A DNA stretch of 19,373 bases from JBDUCV01 sp040003255 (GTDB lineage: Bacteria > Actinomycetota > Actinomycetes > Mycobacteriales > Jatrophihabitantaceae), in the NCBI GenBank assembly GCA_040003255.1, contig JBDUCV010000047.1:1-19373 (forward strand), read 5' to 3'. Of this stretch, positions 13,929 through 19,373 are shown piece by piece. The position numbers and the translations under genes were made by a program. Numbering within the stretch: position 1 is the first letter of the stretch; the number at the start of each line of letters is the position of its first letter. Below the pieces are notes generated by a model. That model saw only the letters and a program-made list of their open reading frames with translations. It did not search any database and was not told the origin of the DNA.

Positions 13929-14305
13929 GCCAGCGCCGTCCCGGCGGCGATCAGAGCGAGGAGAATCGCGAGGTTGGCGCCGTAGTTCTGGGTCAGCAGC
14001 GCCTGCCCGGGTTGGCTCTTGCCGCGGCGGTAGATCAACAGGACCGCGACGGCCGTCACCAATCCGCCGGCGATGAGCCCTCCCTGGACGTAGGCGCGCG
14101 CGCGTCCGGGGATGGTGCGAGCAAGTAGCCAGCCCAGCCCGAAGATCACGAAGGAGAGGATCCCGTCGTGCAGGATCAGCGCTCCGATCAGCCATTCGCC
14201 GACCTTGACCGGCTGGGTGGCCGCCCGGTTGTCGAGGATGCGCCAGCCGCCGTAGCCGATCATGAGCAGCCCGGCGAGCCCGAGCAGGGCGCGAGTCGCC
14301 CTCAT
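13832..14305 (-). CDS. Four-helix membrane protein, partner of the oxidoreductase
   Basis: 157 residues with four predicted membrane helices at about 6-24, 37-61, 72-92 and 110-129, and a short polar tail (about 130-157). I do not recognise a named family. The ATG at 14305 overlaps the stop of the molybdopterin oxidoreductase gene (ATGA), so the two are translationally coupled and probably form one unit; it could be a membrane anchor or an assembly partner. His46 (LILHDG) in the second helix is the only striking helix residue. The tail is encoded within the 97-nt overlap with the convergent methyltransferase gene and contains no membrane segment, so a later or earlier stop would hardly change the fold. 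Confidence 0.82.
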   Translation of the reverse strand: MRATRALLGLAGLLMIGYGGWRILDNRAATQPVKVGEWLIGALILHDGILSFVIFGLGWLLARTIPGRARAYVQGGLIAGGLVTAVAVLLIYRRGKSQPGQALLTQNYGANLAILLALIAAGTALAYALRVARDSRHPAGVASNANVRPDADQTSSM

Positions 14306-15489
14306 CGCACAACCTCGATCTTGGTCAGCCATTTGGTGTTGAACACGCCGGCTCGGTTGGGCGCGATCAGACGCGCCGGGTAACCGTGGTCGAGAGTGAT
14401 CCGCTCGCCGTTGAGGTGCGTCGCAAGCAGTGCGGCCCGCAGCTCCGGTCCGGAGATGGCCGAGCGGCGATATGGGCCGGCGGGTTCGAGCGACGTCAGC
14501 CGCACCGTCGAGTCACCATCCCCGCCGGCACGGCGCACCAGGTCGAGCAGCCGCGGACCGGTCCAGCTGGCGCCGGCGCTCCAGCCCTCGACGCAGGCGA
14601 TGGGGAAGTCGCGGGAAACGCCCGGCAATGCCTCGAGCGCGGCCAGGTCGAGTTCGAACGGGGTAGGCCCCACGACCTGCAGCCGGTAGGACGCGGCGTG
14701 GGCGGTGGTCGACTTCACCCCTGCCTGCGCGGCGGTTCGGTTGATCGGGACGTTCTGCGGCCCCTCGTGCGGCCGGCGGGCGGCGAGCAGGCCCAGCGAT
14801 TCGATCGGCGTGAACGCCTGCCCGGCCGTCGTCACGGTCACGATGCCCACGCCCGCGCCGGCTGCGATGAGCACACCACGCCGGCTGATGCCCGCCGGCG
14901 GTTCACCGGCGTCGGGACCGGGGACTGGCTCGGCGAGTCCGCGGCGGATGAGCGGCAGCTTCGCTGCGATGTGCAGCAGGATCGAACCGGCGATCACCCA
15001 GGCCAACCAGCGATGCACGTCGATAAACGACCAGGGCCATGGATACCAGTTCAGGATGTTCATGAAGCCGGTGACGACCTCGAGCAACGCCGAGCTGATC
15101 AGGACGGCGATCGAGAGCCGCTCCAGGGCGTGCAGTGCCGACCTCGCCGGTGGCCACTCGAAGAGTTTCGGGAACACTGACCAGAGCTTCACCAGCAGCA
15201 GCGGGATTGACGCGATGCCGGTAATGACGTGCAGCCCCTGAGTAAGCCGGTACCCCCAGACCGGGGCGGACGGGATCGGCAGCCAGCTCCAGGGTACGTA
15301 CTGGTAGCGGCTGATCAGCCCGGTGACGAAGCAGATCCCGAAGGCGATTCCCAGCAGCCGCCCGACCCTCGCGGTGATCGCAATCGAGCGCACACCATCC
15401 GGGATACGAGGCCACAGCCGCGGCGGATCTTCGGGCAGGCGCAGACGAGGCACAGCTTCGAGTGTGCGCGATCTGGGCGGAATCGGCAT
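14302..15489 (-). CDS. Membrane cytochrome-b561-like / sulfite-oxidase-fold molybdopterin oxidoreductase fusion
   Basis: 395 residues in two parts. The N-terminal half has four membrane helices (about 43-60, 82-102, 121-145, 157-178) with histidines placed for haem b: His87 (QGLHVITG), His159 (DVHRWLAW) and His173 (ILLHIAA). A twin-arginine-like SRRGVLIAAGAGVG (202-215) and another hydrophobic stretch follow, so the C-terminal domain is probably outside. That domain (about 235-395) is of the sulfite oxidase/MsrP (YedY) type: PFELDLAALEALP, then IACVEGWSAGASWTG with Cys299 as the molybdenum ligand, and DHGYPARLIAPNRAGVFNTKWL. The likely role is electron transfer from the quinone pool to an extracytoplasmic substrate such as an oxidised sulfur compound, but the substrate is unknown. 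The ATG at 15489 has no Shine-Dalgarno; an internal start is possible in the non-conserved first 25 residues. Confidence 0.9.
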   Translation of the reverse strand: MPIPPRSRTLEAVPRLRLPEDPPRLWPRIPDGVRSIAITARVGRLLGIAFGICFVTGLISRYQYVPWSWLPIPSAPVWGYRLTQGLHVITGIASIPLLLVKLWSVFPKLFEWPPARSALHALERLSIAVLISSALLEVVTGFMNILNWYPWPWSFIDVHRWLAWVIAGSILLHIAAKLPLIRRGLAEPVPGPDAGEPPAGISRRGVLIAAGAGVGIVTVTTAGQAFTPIESLGLLAARRPHEGPQNVPINRTAAQAGVKSTTAHAASYRLQVVGPTPFELDLAALEALPGVSRDFPIACVEGWSAGASWTGPRLLDLVRRAGGDGDSTVRLTSLEPAGPYRRSAISGPELRAALLATHLNGERITLDHGYPARLIAPNRAGVFNTKWLTKIEVVR

Positions 15490-15552
15490 TACGGAACTCG
15501 GAACGGGCGAGTCCCGCTGCCGCGGGTCGCGGCTGTTTGGCAGGCTCAGTGG

Positions 15553-16905
15553 ATGACCGGGCGGACGGCGCGTATTGCACTGGTCGCCGTCGTGGCGCTA
15601 GAGGCGATCGCCTTCGTCGTTGTGCTGCACCGTCCGGGCATCAGGCACCACACGGTGTGGCTGCAGTCGGTCGCGCTACCGCTCTACCTGGCAGCGCTCG
15701 TCCTGCTGCCGCGGACCGGCCTCGCGGCGCGGCGAGCTGCGCAGGTCGTGCTCGCGGTCGGCGTGGTGTTGCAGTTGGTGGCGCTCACCGTGGGGCCGCT
15801 GGCGTCCGACGACGACTATCGCTACGCGTGGGACGCCAAGGTGCAGCTCGCGGGCATCGACCCATATCGCTACGCCCCGGACGCTGCGCAGCTCACCCGG
15901 TTGCGGGACTCCTTCCTGTTCCCGGATCTGGCGCGTTGCCATTGGCCGCTCTCCGACGGCGCCTGCAGCGCGATCAACCGGCCGGGGGTGCACACCGTCT
16001 ACCCGCCGATGGCGCAGCTGGCGTTCACGCTGATCCGCTTGGTGTCCTTCGGCGGACATGGCAACCACCTACCGCTGCAGCTCGCGGCCGCCCTGGGGGC
16101 CATTTCCGTGTCGCTGCTGCTGGTCCGTCGGGCGCTGCGGGATGGACGTCCGATCTGGACGGTTGCGGTGTGGGCGTGGTGCCCGATCACCGTGCTCGAG
16201 CTCGGCAACGGCGCGCACATCGACTGGCTCGCGACGTTGCTCGTGGTGCTCGCGCTGATGGCTGCGGGAGCGCGCCGATCGGGCCTCGCCGGCGTGTTCT
16301 CGGGGGCGGCGATCGCGGTGAAGTTCTACCCGGCGCTTGTCCTGCCGGCACTGCTGCGCCGACGTCCGGTCCTCGTGGTGGTCCTCGCGTCCGCCACGGT
16401 CGCGCTGTCCTACCTGCCGCATGTCCTTGCCGTTGGCACCGAAGTAATCGGCTTCATCCCCGGCTACCTGCAGGAGGAGAGCTATTCGAGTGGCGGCCGG
16501 TTCCTGCTGCTCGGCGTGGTACTGCCGTCCGAACTGGCTGCCGTCGCCGCGGTCGTCGTCCTGTCGGCCACCGCCTGGTGGGTTGCTCGGCGGGTCGACC
16601 CCGACGCGCCCGAACACGGCGCGGTCGTCATGGTCGGCGTGGCCATGTTGGTCACCACGCCGCAGTTCGGCTGGTACACCCTGATGCTCTTGGCGCTGGT
16701 TGCGATGACCGGCACTGTCGAGTGGCTCCCGGTCGTCATCGCACCCACGTTTTTTTATCTACTGCAAGGCGATTTCGGTCTGTCGGCGACACTCGGCCGG
16801 ACGCTTTTCAGCGTGGCACTCGCGATCACCCTTATGTCCTGGGCGATCCGTCGGGCGCGGATACGCGATCAGGATGCGGCTGCTATGCCAGCTCCGACAC
16901 GGTGA
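15553..16905 (+). CDS. GT-C family membrane glycosyltransferase (DUF2029/mannosyltransferase-like)
   Basis: 450 residues with roughly ten to twelve hydrophobic segments. The first large extracytoplasmic loop carries SDDDYRYAWDAKVQLAGIDPYRYAPD (split: acidic triad Asp86-Asp88, then the DPYRYAP block near 103-109), typical of GT-C enzymes that use polyprenyl-phosphate sugars. VYPPMAQLAF, NGAHIDWLA and AIAVKFYPALVLPALL are further family-like blocks. It resembles Rv0541c in position and length (from memory). It probably transfers a lipid-linked hexose outside the membrane, with the GT2 protein at 11958-12611 a candidate maker of the donor. The ATG at 15553 starts just before the first helix; the open frame extends upstream without conserved sequence. 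A weak CAGGCT lies 6 nt before it, and no Shine-Dalgarno. Confidence 0.85.
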   Translation: MTGRTARIALVAVVALEAIAFVVVLHRPGIRHHTVWLQSVALPLYLAALVLLPRTGLAARRAAQVVLAVGVVLQLVALTVGPLASDDDYRYAWDAKVQLAGIDPYRYAPDAAQLTRLRDSFLFPDLARCHWPLSDGACSAINRPGVHTVYPPMAQLAFTLIRLVSFGGHGNHLPLQLAAALGAISVSLLLVRRALRDGRPIWTVAVWAWCPITVLELGNGAHIDWLATLLVVLALMAAGARRSGLAGVFSGAAIAVKFYPALVLPALLRRRPVLVVVLASATVALSYLPHVLAVGTEVIGFIPGYLQEESYSSGGRFLLLGVVLPSELAAVAAVVVLSATAWWVARRVDPDAPEHGAVVMVGVAMLVTTPQFGWYTLMLLALVAMTGTVEWLPVVIAPTFFYLLQGDFGLSATLGRTLFSVALAITLMSWAIRRARIRDQDAAAMPAPTR

Positions 16906-17125
16906 GTAGGCTGCGTGCGCACCTCAGATCCGCTGTTGGGACCGCTACAAACAGCCCGACGGAAGCTACGACTGCATCAGCATCCCGTGCCCTCCGGGAT
17001 GGCCTCCACCGGCGCACATCAAGAAGCAGTAACCCGGGCCCGCCTGCACAGCCGCCGTGCTCGTTGAGGAAGTTGGCGCGGCGAGGCCGGATGGAAACCG
17101 GTACGGCCCGAGTGCCAGTCGGGGC
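16906..17125. other. Convergent intergenic region
   Basis: 220 nt between the 3' ends of the GT-C and LegB-like genes. It has a small hairpin (16981-17001) and an open but start-less 40-codon frame (16910-17032, plus strand), noted separately. No supported gene. Confidence 0.55.
16981..17001. terminator. Possible bidirectional hairpin terminator
   Basis: CATCCCG (16981-16987) and CGGGATG (16995-17001) form a perfect 7-bp stem with a 7-nt loop between convergent genes. There is no T-run, so it is at best the T-less kind described for actinobacteria. Confidence 0.3.
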
Positions 17126-18154
17126 TCAGACCTGGTAGCGCAGCGCGCTCTGCACGTCGAGGTTGTCGCGGATCCAGTCCGAAGTGCGCTGCAGGCCTTC
17201 GCGTAGCGGGACCTGCGGCGTCCAGCCGGCCAGTTCGCGAGCCTTGGTGTTGTCGGCGAGTAGCCGCTCGACCTCGCTGCCGCCGGGGCGGATGCGGGAA
17301 GAATCGCTGACGACCCGGGCGTCCCGGCCGGACACGTCGATGAGCAACTGCGCGAGGTCGCCGACCGAGATCTCTTGACCGCTGCCGACGTTGATGACCT
17401 CGCCGACGCTCTTCTCCGCCCGTGCCACCGCCAGGAATCCGCGGGCGGTGTCGGTGACGAAGGTGAAGTCGCGGGTCGGTGTGGTCGCGCCCAGTTTGAT
17501 CTCGGAGACACCGGCGTGCAGCTGACCCAGGATCGTCGGGATCACCGCACGGGCGGACTGACGCGGCCCGTAACAGTTGAACGGCCGGACGACTGATACC
17601 GGCAGCTCGAACGCGTGCCAGAACGACAGCGCCATCATGTCGGCACCGATCTTCGACGCCGAGTAGGGCGACTGCGGCTGCAGCGGGTGGCTCTCGTCGA
17701 TCGGCACGGTGAGCGCGGTGCCGTACGTCTCGCTGGTCGAGGTGTGCACCAGGCGGGCACCGTGGCGGCGACACGCGGACGCGACGTTCAGGGTGCCGCC
17801 GACGTTCGTCTGGACGTAGGAGTCCGGGGCCTCGTAGCTGTATGGGATGCCGATCAGCGCGCCGAGGTGGAAAACTGTGTCGCATCCCTCAACCGCGTCG
17901 ATGACTTGCCCCGCGTCGCGCAGGTCACCGGCCTTGACCGTGACAGCGGACGTCGCATCACCTAGGTACTTGGCTAGGTTTCCCCTTTCGGCATAAGGCT
18001 TGTAGTGCACGAACGCGCGCACCCGGGCCCCCCGATCGACCAGCGTGTCGACAAGCGTGCTGCCGATGAACCCCTCAGCTCCGGTGACCAGGACGGTGTG
18101 GCCGGTCCAGTCGTCGGCGGCGGGGTCGGTCGTGGTCGTGGTTGGCGCGGTCAT
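17126..18154 (-). CDS. LegB-like NAD-dependent nucleotide-sugar 4,6-dehydratase
   Basis: 342 residues, extended SDR. TGAEGFIG (24-31) binds NAD. HLGALIGIPYSYEAPDSY (96-113), TSTSETYGTA (138-147) and SPYSASKIGAD (162-172; Tyr164, Lys168) form the active site. RPFNCYGPRQSARAVIPTI and PTRDFTFVTDTARGFL follow. The ALIGIPYSY, TSTSExYGTA and GPRQSARAVIPTI blocks are those I remember for LegB, the first enzyme of legionaminic acid synthesis, which acts on a nucleotide-linked N-acetylglucosamine; related dehydratases feed other deoxyamino sugars. The Thr-rich N-terminus (TTTTTDPAADD) is a disordered extension. The ATG at 18154 overlaps the stop of the upstream MurG-like gene. The other legionaminate genes are not in the window, so the end product is unknown. 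Confidence 0.88.
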   Translation of the reverse strand: MTAPTTTTTDPAADDWTGHTVLVTGAEGFIGSTLVDTLVDRGARVRAFVHYKPYAERGNLAKYLGDATSAVTVKAGDLRDAGQVIDAVEGCDTVFHLGALIGIPYSYEAPDSYVQTNVGGTLNVASACRRHGARLVHTSTSETYGTALTVPIDESHPLQPQSPYSASKIGADMMALSFWHAFELPVSVVRPFNCYGPRQSARAVIPTILGQLHAGVSEIKLGATTPTRDFTFVTDTARGFLAVARAEKSVGEVINVGSGQEISVGDLAQLLIDVSGRDARVVSDSSRIRPGGSEVERLLADNTKARELAGWTPQVPLREGLQRTSDWIRDNLDVQSALRYQV

Positions 18155-19326
18155 TCAGCGGGCTCCTGTCGGTCGTCGGGACGGTCGGCGCCGGCCAGCC
18201 GGAGGATCCAGCGAGCGAGCTCCTGCGCGGCGTTGGCGTGCACCGGCTGATAGGCATTTGCGGCCATCTTGGCCAGCGTCTCTGGGTTGGTGAGCACCGG
18301 GTCCAGCAGCTCCTCAAGGCGCTTCGCGGTCACCTCGTCATTGCGAAGCATGAGGGCGCCGCCGATATCGACGAGTGCCTGCGCGTTGTGCGTCTGGTGG
18401 TCGTGCGCGGCGCTCGGGTATGGCACCAGGATCGCCGGCAGGCCGACATGGGCCAGTTCGGCGACGGTTCCAGACCCGGACCGGCAGACCGTGATGTCGG
18501 ACGCGGCATACGCGAGATCCATCCGGTCGAGGTAGGCAACGGCGGTGGCTACCCGGTCCCCCCCGTTCGCCGCCAGCTGGTCGTGCAGGGACTGCAGCTG
18601 GTCACGGCCTGCCTTGATGATCAGCTTGACGTCGTCGCGGTCTTTCCACCGGGCGGCCAGGTCCGCCGCAGCCTCGCTGAGCTTGACGGCGCCGAGGCTC
18701 CCCCCGTTGACAAGCACCATGCGCTGACCGAATCCGATGCCGAAGTGTTTCCGTCCTTCGTCACGCAGCGCCTCGCGATCGAAGCCCACCAGCGCGCTAT
18801 TCAGAGGCATGCCGACCACCCGCATGTCGCATGAGTCAGACACCTTGATGGCCCCCGCGTCAAACGCGAGCGCGATGTTAGGCACCAGCCGGCTCACGAA
18901 CCTATTAGCCAGGCCGGGGGTCGCGTTCGACTCGTGGATGATTCGCGGACGTCGGGTGAGATAGGCCGCGAGCACCGCCGGGACGCTCGGGTAGCCGCCC
19001 ATGCCCAGCACCACGTCAGCCTTTCGCGAGCGCAACACCCGCCGGGCCTGGAGGGCGGAGCGGACAAGGGCCACCGGAAACAACCCCAGCCGCCAGCCAA
19101 GCCCGGTGGAGAAGGGCAACATGTCGACGGTAGCCAGTTCGTAGCCGGCTTCGGGGATCAGCTTCTTCTCCAGCCCCCGCGGCGTGCCTATGAACGAGAT
19201 GTTCGCGTCGGGGACGCGGGACCTGATCGCGTCGGCGACGGCGAGGCCGGGATAGATATGGCCGCCGGTGCCGCCCGCGCCGATGACGATCGACGGGGCG
19301 GTTCGGTTGTTTGTGGAGCCGGACAC
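18151..19326 (-). CDS. MurG-family glycosyltransferase (probable MurG paralogue)
   Basis: 391 residues, GT28/GT-B fold. GAGGTGGHIYPGLAVADAI (16-34), the GMGGYPSVPAVLAAYL loop and HESNATPGLANR (131-142) make up the N-domain. The C-domain has VLVNGGSLGA, CRSGSGTVAELAHVGLPAILVP and PSAAHDHQTHNA, the UDP-GlcNAc-binding half. Canonical MurG adds GlcNAc to lipid I. Here the next gene is a LegB-like dehydratase, not ftsW, murC or other division/cell-wall genes, so a paralogue acting on another lipid-linked sugar is more likely. The GTG at 19326 is preferred: a TAGTCT box lies 7 nt upstream and the frame just before it is unconserved. An in-frame GTG at 19371 near the window edge would add 15 residues. 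The 3' end overlaps the LegB-like start (ATGA). Confidence 0.88.
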   Translation of the reverse strand: MSGSTNNRTAPSIVIGAGGTGGHIYPGLAVADAIRSRVPDANISFIGTPRGLEKKLIPEAGYELATVDMLPFSTGLGWRLGLFPVALVRSALQARRVLRSRKADVVLGMGGYPSVPAVLAAYLTRRPRIIHESNATPGLANRFVSRLVPNIALAFDAGAIKVSDSCDMRVVGMPLNSALVGFDREALRDEGRKHFGIGFGQRMVLVNGGSLGAVKLSEAAADLAARWKDRDDVKLIIKAGRDQLQSLHDQLAANGGDRVATAVAYLDRMDLAYAASDITVCRSGSGTVAELAHVGLPAILVPYPSAAHDHQTHNAQALVDIGGALMLRNDEVTAKRLEELLDPVLTNPETLAKMAANAYQPVHANAAQELARWILRLAGADRPDDRQEPAE

Positions 19327-19333
19327 CGGGGAG

Positions 19334-19339
19334 AGACTA
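19334..19339 (-). promoter_or_regulatory. Putative -10 box of the MurG-like/LegB-like operon
   Basis: TAGTCT on the minus strand, 7 nt before the GTG at 19326, with no Shine-Dalgarno. A -35-like TTGCGG lies about 19 nt further upstream. This supports the shorter start and a leaderless transcript. Confidence 0.4.
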
Positions 19340-19373
19340 CGGCGTGCGCTCGGCCCACCCGCAATTGCCACGC

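Noticed and set aside
13203..14312. 369-codon minus-strand frame over the methyltransferase and membrane-protein region
   Set aside because: Arg/Ala/Pro-rich without recognisable motifs, and overlaps two supported genes on both strands.
15493..15515. Hairpin GGAACTCG / CGAGTCCC between the oxidoreductase and GT-C genes
   Set aside because: One mismatch in eight pairs, in a 63-nt divergent gap of very high GC; such short stems are expected by chance.
16915..17067. 50-codon GTG-started frame in the convergent intergenic region
   Set aside because: No Shine-Dalgarno, no -10 box at leaderless distance, and no coding-like pattern; it also overlaps the start-less frame at 16910-17032 in another phase.
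15462..17138. 558-codon plus-strand frame over the GT-C gene
   Set aside because: Frame-shifted shadow of the membrane glycosyltransferase; Arg/Gly-rich, no hydrophobic segments.

Overview
The window is very GC-rich, tightly packed with genes, and looks like a chromosomal segment of a high-GC actinobacterium (Actinomycetota). Markers for this are a three-part acyl-CoA carboxylase with a tiny epsilon subunit, a DUF5313 membrane protein, GTG starts, many 4-nt ATGA/GTGA gene overlaps, and several transcription units that seem to start leaderless (a TANNNT box 6-7 nt before the start codon and no Shine-Dalgarno). From memory, the central part resembles the Mycobacterium tuberculosis neighbourhood Rv0535-Rv0541c. 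The genus cannot be named from the sequence.

Region 1 (22-7290) is acyl-CoA metabolism. A MerR regulator and the biotin-carrying alpha subunit of an acyl-CoA carboxylase run leftward, followed by a DUF5313 protein. An acyl-CoA dehydrogenase, the carboxylase beta subunit and a 53-residue epsilon subunit run rightward. The divergent promoter region holds an 18-bp inverted repeat inside the regulator's own promoter, a typical MerR arrangement, so one regulator probably controls both arms. The set resembles branched-chain acyl-CoA (leucine/isovalerate-like) catabolism, but the substrate is not settled. A convergent pair follows: an LCAD-type acyl-CoA dehydrogenase overlapping the Maf nucleotide pyrophosphatase gene.

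Region 2 (7329-11853) holds a secreted DUF5666-like protein, a 336-nt intergenic region with a strong hairpin, methylthioadenosine phosphorylase coupled to a dTDP-rhamnose-4-epimerase-like SDR with a Cys/His knuckle, and a leftward OmpR-type response regulator/histidine kinase pair.

Region 3 (11958-16905) is the most interesting part. A rightward trio (GT2 glycosyltransferase, DUF2064 transferase, class I methyltransferase) meets tail-to-tail a leftward pair: a membrane cytochrome-b561-like/sulfite-oxidase-fold molybdopterin oxidoreductase and a four-helix membrane protein. A rightward GT-C (DUF2029-type) glycosyltransferase follows. These look like parts of an uncharacterised envelope glycoconjugate pathway with a redox step.

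Region 4 (17126-19326, leftward) starts a second glycan locus cut by the window edge: a MurG paralogue overlapping a LegB-like NAD-dependent sugar 4,6-dehydratase. No rRNA, tRNA, CRISPR array, transposase or phage gene was recognised.
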